Assembly: GCF_001449115.1 (NCBI RefSeq)
Contig: NZ_LAIJ01000012.1
Location: 310,001 to 374,000 of the forward strand
DNA: 64,000 nucleotides
From: Occallatibacter gabretensis
GTDB lineage: Bacteria > Acidobacteriota > Terriglobia > Terriglobales > Acidobacteriaceae
Reading direction: 5' to 3'
The notes below the pieces were generated by a model. It was given only the letters and a program-made list of their open reading frames with translations, was not told the DNA's origin and made no database searches. A program made the translations under genes and the position numbers. Position 1 is the first letter of the stretch, and the number at the start of each line of letters is the position of its first letter. Positions 25,786 through 35,372 of this stretch are shown in pieces.

Positions 25786-26682
25786 ATGTCCCTGGGTGTT
25801 TTGAATAACCTTCCCGCGATGTTCGCGGAAAACAACCTGAACAACACGCAGGCTGGCTTGACGAAGACGCTGCAGCAGCTTTCTTCAGGCTCGCAGATCA
25901 ACTCCGGTGCAGACGATGCCGCGGGCCTCTCGCTCGTGGACGGTCTGGCCGCAAACTCGGCCGCTTTGCAGCAGTCGACGATCAACGCCACGGAAGGCGT
26001 GGGCCTGCTCCAGGTCGCCGACGGCGCTCTCTCGCAAGTCACCAGCCTGCTCAACCGTGCCGTAACGCTGGCCACCGAGGCCTCGAACGGTACCCTCAGC
26101 ACAAGCCAGTCGACGGCTGCCCAGGCCGAGTACTCCTCGATCATGGGTGAAATCGACAACATCGGCTCAACCACCACCTATAACCAGACTGCGGTATTCG
26201 GGCAGACTGCCGGCGTAGCCATCTTCACAGGCGACTCCTCGACGGCAGGCTCCTCGACCGACACTCTCAGCATCGGTGACCTGGACTCGTCAACCGCACT
26301 GGGCTTCTCGGCCAGCTCCGTGGCCTTTGCAACGGGCGCGTTCACGGCGACCAACGTCGCCGGCACCACAACTCCGGGCGCGGACGACATCAGCACACAG
26401 GCCGGTGCGCAGACCGCTCTGACCGACCTGAACTCGGCCATCTCGGCCGTTGCTCTGCAGGACGGCTATGTGGGATCGCAGATCAACACGCTCAACGCGA
26501 TCTCGAACGTTGAGTCCACCGAGCAGGAGAACATTGTTGGCGCGCAGAACGCCGTTCAGGCGACCGACTACGCGGCAGCAACCTCCAACCTGTCCAAGTA
26601 CGAGATTCTTACCCAGACGGGCATCTCGGCACTCGCACAGGCCAACAGCGTGCAGCAGGAAGTTACAAAGCTGCTCCAGTAA
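25786..26682 (+). CDS. fliC: Flagellin
   Basis: 298 residues from ATG 25786 with an AAGGAGA site. The N-terminal D0/D1 helices read QAGLTKTLQQLSSGSQINSG and ADDAAGLSLVDGL; the C-terminal D0/D1 helices read QINTLNAISNVESTEQENIV and ILTQTGISALAQANSVQQEV. The variable D2/D3 region is short and rich in Ser, Thr, Ala and Gly. It is the filament subunit, exported by the flagellar type III system. A sigma-28-like promoter precedes it and a very strong intrinsic terminator follows, which suits a highly expressed single-gene transcript. Confidence 0.96.
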   Translation: MSLGVLNNLPAMFAENNLNNTQAGLTKTLQQLSSGSQINSGADDAAGLSLVDGLAANSAALQQSTINATEGVGLLQVADGALSQVTSLLNRAVTLATEASNGTLSTSQSTAAQAEYSSIMGEIDNIGSTTTYNQTAVFGQTAGVAIFTGDSSTAGSSTDTLSIGDLDSSTALGFSASSVAFATGAFTATNVAGTTTPGADDISTQAGAQTALTDLNSAISAVALQDGYVGSQINTLNAISNVESTEQENIVGAQNAVQATDYAAATSNLSKYEILTQTGISALAQANSVQQEVTKLLQ

Positions 26683-26702
26683 TCCGGCGATCCTGCCGAT
26701 AT

Positions 26703-26744
26703 ACAGGAAGGGCGTCATTTCTGGCGTCCTTCCTGTCCTTTTTT
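26703..26744 (+). terminator. Strong intrinsic terminator after flagellin
   Basis: A 15-bp stem (26703-26717 with 26722-26736, two G-U pairs) and a TTTC loop are followed by cctttttt (26737-26744). The stem starts ACAGGAAGG and ends CCTTCCTGT. It separates flagellin from fliD. Confidence 0.92.
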
Positions 26745-26825
26745 AGGGCGGAGAAAGTCTACGGCAGACGGAAGCCTTAAGCGCGGAATTTCACAGGTGT
26801 TTTGTTGATTCCTTCCAATCCGCGG

Positions 26826-26840
26826 TGGCATGAAATTGGC
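26826..26840 (+). promoter_or_regulatory. Sigma-54-like -24/-12 promoter before fliD
   Basis: TGGCATG, then AAAT, then TGGC gives the diagnostic GG-N10-GC spacing and a near-perfect -24 box; the -12 box differs from TTGC at one base. It lies 36 bp upstream of the fliD ATG. RpoN is encoded in this window at 8884. Class-2 flagellar genes are often sigma-54 dependent. Confidence 0.5.
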
Positions 26841-26875
26841 CATCAAGCTGCAGGTTTCTTGTCCGGGAGAATGAG

Positions 26876-28531
26876 ATGGGTACTGTTGGATTGAGTTTTG
26901 GGTCGCCGACCAGCGGAGCAGGATTTAATGTCAGCACCACGGTTTCTGAGATTGTCTCCAATCTTCAAAATGTGGAGACGCCGTGGAAGAACCAGTTATC
27001 GAGCCTCGAGAGCCAGGACACGGTTTTGTCCAGTCTGGGCACGCTCTACTCGAATCTCACAAATGACATAAGCTCGCTGACCGACTTTACCGGCGTTATG
27101 TCGCTGAAAGAAGGGTCCAGCTCGAATAACGACATTCTGGAGCTGACCGCTGCGGATTCTTCGGCTGCGGAAGGCACATATACCGTTTCAGTGAATTCGC
27201 TTGCCACCACCGCGACCGGCTTTATGACGGCGATCAGCAGTTCCAGCGATACCCTGACAGGCTCAATGGACATCAACGGAACAACGATTGATGTGCCCGA
27301 TTCGAGTACAGGGGATGACAATATCACCGGCCTTGCCAACGCGGTTAATTCAGCGGGTATCGGCGTCACGGCAACCGTTCTTACAGATACCACCGGCTCG
27401 CGACTGGTTCTGACTTCAAATACCTCCGGCACAGGTGGCAGCATCGCCGTGACCGCCAACAGCATCACGGACTCCACCAGTGGCGCGTCGCTGAGTTATA
27501 CCTCTCAGATCGCCACCGGTGCGAATGCATCGCTGACGGTGAACGGTATCTCTCTCCAAAGCTCATCCAACACGGTTTCGGGTCTGATTCCGGGCGTCAC
27601 ATTTCAACTTCTGGGCACCACCGGAACAGGCGATACAATCCAGGTCGTCATTGCAAATGACAACTCCGCAGTCGAAAGCACCGTGACCCAGTTCGTCACG
27701 GATTACAACTCGCTGGTTTCAGCCATGAATGCACAGGAAACCACCGACACCTCCGGCAATTCCGAGCCGTTGTTTGGTTCTCCCACGCTCAGTCTGCTGC
27801 AGCAGCAGCTCCTGAGCAGCATCAACTATCAGAGCCCCAATGGATTTGTAACAGGTGCAAGCAGTGCGTCCGATACGCTGACCGGTTCCATCACCATTGG
27901 TTCGACAACGATTCAAATGTCGTCCCTGGCTTCAGGCAGCCAGAATTTGAACGGCCTGGCCTCTGCCATCAATTCCGGTGATCTTGGAGTGACGGCAAAT
28001 GTGGTGAATAACGGTTCCGGGCCCCAGCTGGTGCTGGTGTCGAATATCTCCGGCTCGCCTCTTTCCGCCACTTCAAACCTGGCAGATGGTACGACCTCGC
28101 TGACGTACGATGCAAACACCGGCGGCATGAATGCGCTCACCGGTCTTGGCATCAGCATGAATAACGATGGGACAATCTCCCTGGACGAGACATCGCTCGA
28201 TTCGGTGCTGAACTCGGACTACAGCGGCGTGTTGGGCTTCTTTCAGGATGCCAACAGCTGGGGAATGACCTTCTCTACGATGCTGAATAACGCAGGCGCC
28301 AGCAATACGGTAGGCGTACTGGCGCTGGCCGAAAAGTCAAACAGCAACGTGGAATCGTCGCTGAATGCGGATGTGTCGAAAGAGAATCTGGAGATTTCTG
28401 CGCAGCAGTCGAGCCTTACAACCGAACTCAATTCCGCAAATGAAATTCTGCAGGAGTTGCCGGCGCAACTGAACAGCGTCAACGAACTGTATTCGGCCAT
28501 TAGTGGCTTCAACGAAAACCCGAACGGCTAG
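26876..28531 (+). CDS. fliD: Flagellar hook-associated protein 2 (filament cap)
   Basis: 551 residues. The N-terminus (VSTTVSEIVSNLQNVETPWK) is the FliD_N domain and the C-terminus (LEISAQQSSLTTELNSANEI) the coiled-coil FliD_C domain. FliD caps the growing filament and folds flagellin monomers. Two related segments lie inside, at residues 115-182 and 323-390. They share GFxTxxSSxSDTLTGS, then NxxGLAxAxNSxxxGVTAxV, and read as duplicated flagellin hook-IN type modules. fliS follows 17 bp downstream. Confidence 0.94.
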   Translation: MGTVGLSFGSPTSGAGFNVSTTVSEIVSNLQNVETPWKNQLSSLESQDTVLSSLGTLYSNLTNDISSLTDFTGVMSLKEGSSSNNDILELTAADSSAAEGTYTVSVNSLATTATGFMTAISSSSDTLTGSMDINGTTIDVPDSSTGDDNITGLANAVNSAGIGVTATVLTDTTGSRLVLTSNTSGTGGSIAVTANSITDSTSGASLSYTSQIATGANASLTVNGISLQSSSNTVSGLIPGVTFQLLGTTGTGDTIQVVIANDNSAVESTVTQFVTDYNSLVSAMNAQETTDTSGNSEPLFGSPTLSLLQQQLLSSINYQSPNGFVTGASSASDTLTGSITIGSTTIQMSSLASGSQNLNGLASAINSGDLGVTANVVNNGSGPQLVLVSNISGSPLSATSNLADGTTSLTYDANTGGMNALTGLGISMNNDGTISLDETSLDSVLNSDYSGVLGFFQDANSWGMTFSTMLNNAGASNTVGVLALAEKSNSNVESSLNADVSKENLEISAQQSSLTTELNSANEILQELPAQLNSVNELYSAISGFNENPNG

Positions 28532-28548
28532 GGCCAGGGGCAGCTCCA

Positions 28549-28977
28549 ATGGGAACATATCAGCAACATACGCTGAAGGGCGCATCGGCGGTAGAACTCG
28601 TGGTCGCGCTTTACGATGGCATTCTTCGCTTTCTGTATGCGGCATGTGACGCAGTCGATCGCGGCGACGAGACGGCCCGGCGCAATCAGGTGAAGCGCGC
28701 GCTGGACATTATTCTGCATCTGCAGGCACGCCTGCGAATGGATGTCGGAGGAAGACCGGCTCAGGCGCTGAGCGATTTCTACGCGTCGATCTTCGCGCAG
28801 ATTTTGCAGGCCTCACAGGGCGCTTCCAAGGCAAAGTTTCTGCATGCGATTCAGTGTGTGCAGAATGTGCGCGATGCCTGGAAGCAGGTGGCGCTGACTC
28901 CTGCCGCGAATCCTTCTGTGCCGCAGATGCTATCTGCGCCTGAGAACGGCATGGACTCGCGCCGGTGGAGCGCGTAG
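28549..28977 (+). CDS. fliS: Flagellin export chaperone FliS
   Basis: 142 residues, helical. The family start is MGTYQQHTLKGASAVELVVA followed by LYDGILRFLYAACDAVDRGD; the helix AQALSDFYASIFAQILQASQ is typical. FliS binds the flagellin C-terminus in the cytoplasm and prevents early polymerisation. It is co-directional with fliD and convergent with the ABC exporter gene, whose stop lies 6 bp away. Confidence 0.93.
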   Translation: MGTYQQHTLKGASAVELVVALYDGILRFLYAACDAVDRGDETARRNQVKRALDIILHLQARLRMDVGGRPAQALSDFYASIFAQILQASQGASKAKFLHAIQCVQNVRDAWKQVALTPAANPSVPQMLSAPENGMDSRRWSA

Positions 28978-28983
28978 AAGGAA

Positions 28984-30753
28984 TCAACTCGCGACAGCGA
29001 GCTCTTCTTCCAGCTGCTGTTTCTGATAGAGTCCGGCGTAATAACCATCGAGGGCGAGCAAGTCATCATGTGTGCCGAGCTCGACGATACGGCCTTTATC
29101 CAGTACTGCGATCTGGTCCGCATTGCGCACAGTAGAGACGCGATGCGAAATCAGAATTGTGGTCGCGCCGGCAGTGTAATTGCGTAATCCGCCCAGAATG
29201 CGCTCCTCAGTGTAGGTATCCACGGAGGCCAGCGCGTCATCAAGGATGAGAATCGCGGGCCGGCGCAGCAGCGCACGCGCAATCGCAGTGCGCTGTTTTT
29301 GTCCTCCGGAGAGCGTGACTCCACGTTCGCCGACCATGGTCTCAAACCCTTGAGGAAACTCTTCGAACTCCTTGCGGATATGCGCGGCTTCGGCGGCATC
29401 CAGAAGCTCCTGCGCAGCGGCTCCCGGTGCGCCGAAGCCAAGATTTTCACGCAGGGTTTCACTAAAGAGAAAGGTCTCCTGCGGCACCATGCCGATATTA
29501 TGGCGCAGCACGGCGAGAGGGTACTGGCGAACGGGCCTACCATCAATGAGAAGACTGCCATCAGGAGCTTCCAGCAGGCGCGAGAGGGTGTTGACGAGGG
29601 TGGTTTTACCAGAGCCGGTAGGACCAACGATGGCCAGGCTCGAGCCGGCCGGGATGCGGAGCGAAATGTCGCGCAGCACGGCGAGGCTATCCTGGGCGCC
29701 TTCATCGTAGCGGAAGCTGAGATTGCGAAACTCGATTTCGCCGCTGAGGATCGTATCTGCGGGAATCGACGTATCGGCCTGGCTGTCGTCGATGGCGGGC
29801 TTCTCGCGCATCATCTCATCAATGCGCGCTACAGAGGCAGTGCCGCGCTGGAAGATGTTGACGACCCAGCCGAGTGCGATGACCGGGAAGATGAGCAGAA
29901 GCATGTAGGTATTGAACTCGACGAACTGGCCCACGCTGATCTTATGCTCGATAACCTGATGGCCGCCAACCAGAAGCGTGAGAACCATGGAGCCGCCGAG
30001 AATGAACTCCAGCGTTGGCCAGAGCATCCCCATGAGCTGCACCAGCCGCAGTGAACGGGCAATGTAGCTGCGGTTGAGTTTCTCGAAGAGCGCGATCTGA
30101 GCTTCTTCCTGCGCAAAGGCGCGGACCAGGCGATTGGCAGAGAAGTTCTCCTGCGCCTGCGAAGATATCTCTGAAAAGCCAGCCTGAATGCGCTCAAAGC
30201 GTTCGTGGATCTTGCGTCCGAGATATTGCACAAGCAGGGAAGCGAGCGGCGCAGGGGCCAGAGCGATGAGTGTAAGGTACGGGCTGACGCGGAGCAGATA
30301 AAAGAGCGCGCAGACTGTGAACATCAGCGTGTTGGCGCTATACATGATGGCGGGACCAAGCAGCATGCGAACCGCATTCAGATCGTTGGTCATGCGCGCC
30401 ATGATGTCGCCGGTGTGATAGCGGCGATAGAAGCCCGAGTCCTGGCTTTCGAGATGGCGGAAGAGGTCATTGCGGAGATCGAATTCGATCTCACGCGAGA
30501 TGCCGATAAGAATCCAGCGCTGCGCGTAGAGAAAGACGCCCTTGGTGATACCGATGACGACCAGCAAACCGGCCAGAATCAAAATCGTGCTACGCGTTGT
30601 TGAGGGATCACGGAAGGAGTCGACTGCCTTGCCCACCACGCGCGGAAACTGGACAGAGATCGCGTTGGTGGCTACCACAGAGAGGCTGCCCCAAACGTAT
30701 CCCCAGCGGTAGCGGCGCATATAGGAAAAGAGCGGGCGCAGGTCGCGAAGCAT
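28984..30753 (-). CDS. MsbA-like ABC exporter (fused permease and ATPase)
   Basis: 589 residues. An N-terminal type IV exporter domain (about 1-320, six helices) precedes the ATPase. Walker A is GPTGSGKTTL, the Q-loop region GMVPQETFLFSETLRENLGF, the signature VTLSGGQKQRTAIARAL, Walker B AILILDDALASVD, and the H-loop ISHRVSTVR. It lies 23 bp downstream of the LptFG gene on the same strand. Given that neighbour a lipid A/core flippase role (MsbA) is likely, but multidrug exporters have the same architecture. Confidence 0.88.
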   Translation of the reverse strand: MLRDLRPLFSYMRRYRWGYVWGSLSVVATNAISVQFPRVVGKAVDSFRDPSTTRSTILILAGLLVVIGITKGVFLYAQRWILIGISREIEFDLRNDLFRHLESQDSGFYRRYHTGDIMARMTNDLNAVRMLLGPAIMYSANTLMFTVCALFYLLRVSPYLTLIALAPAPLASLLVQYLGRKIHERFERIQAGFSEISSQAQENFSANRLVRAFAQEEAQIALFEKLNRSYIARSLRLVQLMGMLWPTLEFILGGSMVLTLLVGGHQVIEHKISVGQFVEFNTYMLLLIFPVIALGWVVNIFQRGTASVARIDEMMREKPAIDDSQADTSIPADTILSGEIEFRNLSFRYDEGAQDSLAVLRDISLRIPAGSSLAIVGPTGSGKTTLVNTLSRLLEAPDGSLLIDGRPVRQYPLAVLRHNIGMVPQETFLFSETLRENLGFGAPGAAAQELLDAAEAAHIRKEFEEFPQGFETMVGERGVTLSGGQKQRTAIARALLRRPAILILDDALASVDTYTEERILGGLRNYTAGATTILISHRVSTVRNADQIAVLDKGRIVELGTHDDLLALDGYYAGLYQKQQLEEELAVAS

Positions 30754-30776
30754 AGTTCTATTTTAGCTTCTGGCTC

Positions 30777-33140
30777 TTACGTCGGCGTACGCAGCAACAA
30801 ATACCCACCCGCCAGACCAAAAAGAATATCGGATGACCACGCCGCCAGCGGCGCAGGAAGGTAGTTGACGTTGCCCATGGACTCGAATAGTCCGTTGACA
30901 ACCCAGTAGGCAATGGCTACGCCAATGGCGACGGCAATCCCGGCGAGCGAGCCGCGGCGGCCCATGGAGAGCGCAAAGGGAATGGCCAGCATGGCCATGA
31001 CGACGGCGATAAGCGGATAAGCGAGCTTGTGCCACAGCGCGACGCGCAGCCGCATGGTGTCAAAGCCGCTCTGACGCAGATCACGGATATAGCGGTCGAG
31101 TTGTCCGAAATTCATCTCCTGCGACGGCACAATTTCCTTGGAAAAGTAGCTCGGCTCCTCGTGAATTTCACCAAAACTAGTGTTGATGAACTCGCGGAAG
31201 TTTTTCTGATTTGCTCCGTCGAAGTCGCGCTCCCAGCCGTTCTGGAACCGCCACGCCCCCGCATCCTCGTCCCAGGCGACACGAGCGGCAAAGATGCGGC
31301 GGGAGACGGCGAAGGTGGATGGGTCCAGCTCAAAGATGGACATGTTGGCGAACTCTTCGCGATCGCGATCAAAGAACTGGTAATAGAAGATGCGGTCCGG
31401 TTCGCCGGGATGGGGCTGCCCAAAGATCCACTGCCGCTCGGGATTGAGAAAGGTCTGCGGCGGGCGGCCTTTGATGGTGCTGCGCAGCGCCTCCTGCTTG
31501 CGATTCGCCTGCGGCAGGTAGAGTTCGTCGAAGGCAAAAAGGCAGATAGCGAGGAGAGCTGCGATGGACACAATCGGAATCACCAGCCGGTAAAGACTGA
31601 TGCCCGTAGCCTTCATGGCGATGATTTCGCTGTTTCGATTGAGCACGCCAAAGGTGACCAGCACAGCAATGAGCACGGCAAGCGGAGCAATGGTATAGAT
31701 CATGCTCGGCGTCAGGTTCACTAGGTAGTCGCCGACAACGGTAAGCGAGATGCGGTTTCGGATGATGTCGCCCACCAGCTCAAAGAAGGTGAAGACCAGC
31801 ATGAGCATCACAAAGCCGCAGAGGACCAGGAAGAACGTGTTCAGAAACTGGCGGATGACGTATTCGTCCAGGATGCGCGGAAAGACGCCGCGGGACCGCC
31901 GGGAAGCGCGCGGCTGCAAGCGTTCGAACCAACTGCCGATCCTGTTGCCGATCTGGGCCCCGCTCTCCTGAATTGCAGCGGCGGCATTCACTCTGGGAGC
32001 GCGCGCAGTCAGCGACAAAAGCGCGGAGAGCACGCGGCCTCCGGTGGCGATTTGCCAGAGCAGGAACGTGCCTGTCACCGCGAAAAGAATGTTTGCCATC
32101 CAGACGGCGACAAAAACAGGCAGCTTGTCCTGCCTCGCCATGGCCACTCCGGTGTAAGAGAGGATGTAGTAGAGGATGACCAGCAGCAGTGTGAAAACAA
32201 AGCCGGAGCTCTTGCCTCCGCGGCGCGAGACGACGCCAAGCGGCACACCAACCAGCATGAGCACAAGGCATGCGGCGGGATACGAGAACCGATTGTTCAG
32301 CTCGATGAGAAAGCGTTTATGATCAGGCCCTTTTTTGTCCGCCTTCTGAATAAGCTGAATCAGCTCTTTCGTGGGGATCGCGTAGATGACCGTATCCAGG
32401 CGGCCCAGGTGGACGCTGCTCTGCGGATTCAGGCTTAGCGGAAGATCGGTAGTTGCAAATTTTGAAATGCTGTATGGCTGGTCCGGCAGATTCTCATGCT
32501 TGGCGCCGTTCCGCAGGCGCATCAGCAGCTCCTGTGGAGAGTCGTTGGCCACGGTGGCAGAGGCGGCTGTGGTGATGCTCGGAGAAGAAGGGTCGGAGAC
32601 ATCGGCCATGAAAACCTGGCGCCAGTTGGCCGCGCCCGTTCCGCTACGCACATCCTGCACATACAGGACGAAATCCTTGAAGTCTTCGATAAAGACACGG
32701 GGTTGAATCTGATACGAGGCTTGCGAAGCGGCAAGCTCCTGCTCCATGTCGAGAATGGCCTGGTTGGCCTTGGGCGAGACGTAGAGCGAGTTGACGAGGC
32801 CGAGGATGCAGCCGCCAATGGCGACGATGGAAGCGACGCGGACAAAGTAGCCAATCCCGAGTCCGCCGGCGCGCATGGCAATGATCTCGCTGTCCGCTGC
32901 CAGCCGGCTCAAGCCTAGCAAAACTCCCACCAGCACGGACATGGGAATGGTGACGTTCAGGAGATACGGCAGCGTAAAGAGAAATATCTGCGCCACATTG
33001 CTCAACGTGGAACTGTTCCGCACCACAGTTTCCAGAATCTGCGGCAGGTGCGGCATAAAGAGAATGAAGGTGAAGAGCGCGCATCCAATGAGCGCGTGAG
33101 AGAGAATTTCGCCGAGAATGTAGCGAGTGAGGATGCGCAC
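30777..33140 (-). CDS. lptFG: Fused LptF-LptG LPS export permease
   Basis: 787 residues, about twice the length of LptF or LptG. The N half (1 to about 370) begins MRILTRYILGEILSHALIGC and has the coupling motif SRLAADSEIIAMRAGGLGIG. The C half (from about 420) restarts with PRILDEYVIRQFLNTFFLVL and has GVLNRNSEIIAMKATGISLY. Each half has six predicted helices around a periplasmic jellyroll. A linker of about 60 residues with extra hydrophobic segments joins them. The protein would pair with LptB (7963) and the LptC-type protein (5292) to extract LPS from the inner membrane. Gene fusion fixes the LptF:LptG ratio at 1:1. Confidence 0.92.
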   Translation of the reverse strand: MRILTRYILGEILSHALIGCALFTFILFMPHLPQILETVVRNSSTLSNVAQIFLFTLPYLLNVTIPMSVLVGVLLGLSRLAADSEIIAMRAGGLGIGYFVRVASIVAIGGCILGLVNSLYVSPKANQAILDMEQELAASQASYQIQPRVFIEDFKDFVLYVQDVRSGTGAANWRQVFMADVSDPSSPSITTAASATVANDSPQELLMRLRNGAKHENLPDQPYSISKFATTDLPLSLNPQSSVHLGRLDTVIYAIPTKELIQLIQKADKKGPDHKRFLIELNNRFSYPAACLVLMLVGVPLGVVSRRGGKSSGFVFTLLLVILYYILSYTGVAMARQDKLPVFVAVWMANILFAVTGTFLLWQIATGGRVLSALLSLTARAPRVNAAAAIQESGAQIGNRIGSWFERLQPRASRRSRGVFPRILDEYVIRQFLNTFFLVLCGFVMLMLVFTFFELVGDIIRNRISLTVVGDYLVNLTPSMIYTIAPLAVLIAVLVTFGVLNRNSEIIAMKATGISLYRLVIPIVSIAALLAICLFAFDELYLPQANRKQEALRSTIKGRPPQTFLNPERQWIFGQPHPGEPDRIFYYQFFDRDREEFANMSIFELDPSTFAVSRRIFAARVAWDEDAGAWRFQNGWERDFDGANQKNFREFINTSFGEIHEEPSYFSKEIVPSQEMNFGQLDRYIRDLRQSGFDTMRLRVALWHKLAYPLIAVVMAMLAIPFALSMGRRGSLAGIAVAIGVAIAYWVVNGLFESMGNVNYLPAPLAAWSSDILFGLAGGYLLLRTPT

Positions 33141-33179
33141 GTAAGAGACTCTGCTGTCAGTCTATCGTGTCAGATTAAG

Positions 33180-35372
33180 TTAGGCAGAAGGACGCCAGCC
33201 GCGCAGCCGAAGGCTGTTAGCCAGCACGCTCACGGAGCTGAAGGCCATGGCCGCGGCTGCTGCCCACGGGCTGAGCAAAATATGAAATGCCGGATAAAGC
33301 GCACCGGCGGCAATGGGGATTCCGATGAGGTTGTAGCCGGCGGCCCACACAAGGTTCTGGCGCATAGTGCGGAGCGTCTGGCGCGCCAGGCCGATAGCCG
33401 CAGCGATGACCGCAGGATCGGAGCGGAGAAGCAGAACGTCGCCAGCCTCCTGCGCAAGGTCCGCGCCAGAGCCTATGGCGAGTCCGGCATCAGCCGCGGC
33501 CAGCGCGCCTGCATCATTGATGCCGTCGCCCGCCATGGCCACGCGAAAACCCTCCTGCTGCAGCGCGCGGATGCGGGCAAGCTTGCCAGCAGGGTCGAGC
33601 CCCGGTTCAACTTCCGCAATGCCGGCCTGCTCCGCAATGGGCTGTGCGGCGGATTCAGAGTCGCCGGTAAGCATGAGCACGCGGAGGCCAGCCTGCTTTA
33701 GTTGCGCGACGGCCGCAGAAGCCGAAGGTCGAAGCGCATCTCGCGCATCGAAATACGCGACCGGAACACCATCCAGCGCCATCCAGAGGCGCGTAACCCC
33801 CGCTTCCGGAGCGGAAACTCCGGCGGGAAGCGCAAGAGCCATCTCCGCAAAGAGCGCGGCATTACCCAGGATGCAGTCGTGCCCTTCAACGCGTGCGGTC
33901 AAACCGCGGCCGGGAATAATCTGCACATCTTCGGCCGCCTGCCATGAAAGATCGAGCGCGTGAGCGCGGTCCACAATGGCGTGGGCAAGCGGATGATTGG
34001 AACGCTCTTCCGCTGCTGCCGCAACGCGGAGCAGCGTGCGCTCGTCGAATTGTCCGAACGGCTGAATAGTTTCAAGCACAGGACGGCCCACCGTGAGCGT
34101 CCCCGTCTTATCGAGAGCGATGACATCGACGTTTGCCAGGCGCTCCAGCGCTTCGCCCCCTTTGAAGAGCACGCCTAGCTGCGCGCCACGGCCCACAGCC
34201 ACGGTGAGCGCTGCAGGAACGGCAAGACCCATCGCACAGGGACATGCGATGACAAGCACGGCAACTGTACTCGATAGCGATTGCGCCAAAGAGTGCGTTG
34301 CGATGATCCACACAGCAAAGGTGAGAACAGCGAGCACAAGAACGATGGGAACAAAGATAGCTGAGACGCGGTCAGCAAGGCGCTCCATGGGAGCACGCGA
34401 GCTCTGTGCCTGTTCCACCATGCGCGTGATGCGCGCCAGGACTGTTTCTTCGCCGAGCGACTCAGCGACGCACTCAACCGCGCCATCGTAGTTGAGGGAA
34501 CCGGTCAGAACGCGCTCGCCGACGGAGCGATCAAGCGGCGTTGACTCGCCGGTCAACATGGATTCATCAACAGTAGTGCGGCCGCTGGCAATGACCGCAT
34601 CCACCGGGAAGCGCTCGCCGGGTAGCACCAGCACGCGGTCGCCGGGACCAATCTCTGCAAGAGGAACAATGGTTTCTATGCCGTCAACGACGCGTCGTGC
34701 CGTAACAGGCTTCATGCGGCTTAGCGCATCCAGTGCGGCAAGGGCACGATGTTTGGCGCGCTCTTCAAGGGCCTTGCCAAGCAGCAGAAAGCCAAGGATC
34801 AGCAGAACCGCGTCGAAATAAACCATCGGCGTTGAAACGCTGCCCGGCGTGATAGTAACAAAGGCCGAGTAGAGAAACGCCACGCTTGTCCCGAGCGCGA
34901 CGAGGGTGTTCATATTCGTCGAGCCGTGGCGCAGGCCGCGCCATGCACTGAGATAAATTCCTCGCCCCGCCCACGCACCCACGATTGCAGTGAGCCCAAG
35001 CAGGAACCAGCGCACAACAGGTTCTTGTGCCGCATCCATCCTCATGCCAAGCAACATGGCGATAATTCCGGAGCCGATGGCAACAGATGCTTTGAGCGTA
35101 GACCCAGATTGAGGCACAGGCTGCTCTGGTCCGTTCGTCCCGGAGCGCGGCAGCACAGCATCATAACCGGCGTTCCGGATGGCAGCAATAAAGGAATCCG
35201 GCTGCACAAGCGCCGGATTGAAAACCACATGCGCACGATGCGCCATCAGGTCCACGCGAGCCGTGTCCACGCCCGCAGTTGAGCGCAGCGCCTCCTCCAC
35301 ATGATGCTGGCAGGCAGCACAGCTCATCCCCACAACGGGCAGCGTAATCGATTCTGTGGTAGCTTCATTCAC
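33180..35372 (-). CDS. copA: Copper-exporting P1B-type ATPase
   Basis: 730 residues from a GTG start immediately after the copZ stop. The N-terminal heavy-metal domain has GMSCAACQHHV. The metal-binding CPC motif is VIACPCAMGLAVPAAL in helix 6, the phosphorylation motif is DKTGTLTVGRP, the actuator loop has LTGESTPLD, and the hinge is AMAGDGINDAGAL. CPC with the CxxC domain indicates Cu(I) export from the cytoplasm. It forms an operon with copZ. Confidence 0.93.
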   Translation of the reverse strand: MNEATTESITLPVVGMSCAACQHHVEEALRSTAGVDTARVDLMAHRAHVVFNPALVQPDSFIAAIRNAGYDAVLPRSGTNGPEQPVPQSGSTLKASVAIGSGIIAMLLGMRMDAAQEPVVRWFLLGLTAIVGAWAGRGIYLSAWRGLRHGSTNMNTLVALGTSVAFLYSAFVTITPGSVSTPMVYFDAVLLILGFLLLGKALEERAKHRALAALDALSRMKPVTARRVVDGIETIVPLAEIGPGDRVLVLPGERFPVDAVIASGRTTVDESMLTGESTPLDRSVGERVLTGSLNYDGAVECVAESLGEETVLARITRMVEQAQSSRAPMERLADRVSAIFVPIVLVLAVLTFAVWIIATHSLAQSLSSTVAVLVIACPCAMGLAVPAALTVAVGRGAQLGVLFKGGEALERLANVDVIALDKTGTLTVGRPVLETIQPFGQFDERTLLRVAAAAEERSNHPLAHAIVDRAHALDLSWQAAEDVQIIPGRGLTARVEGHDCILGNAALFAEMALALPAGVSAPEAGVTRLWMALDGVPVAYFDARDALRPSASAAVAQLKQAGLRVLMLTGDSESAAQPIAEQAGIAEVEPGLDPAGKLARIRALQQEGFRVAMAGDGINDAGALAAADAGLAIGSGADLAQEAGDVLLLRSDPAVIAAAIGLARQTLRTMRQNLVWAAGYNLIGIPIAAGALYPAFHILLSPWAAAAAMAFSSVSVLANSLRLRGWRPSA

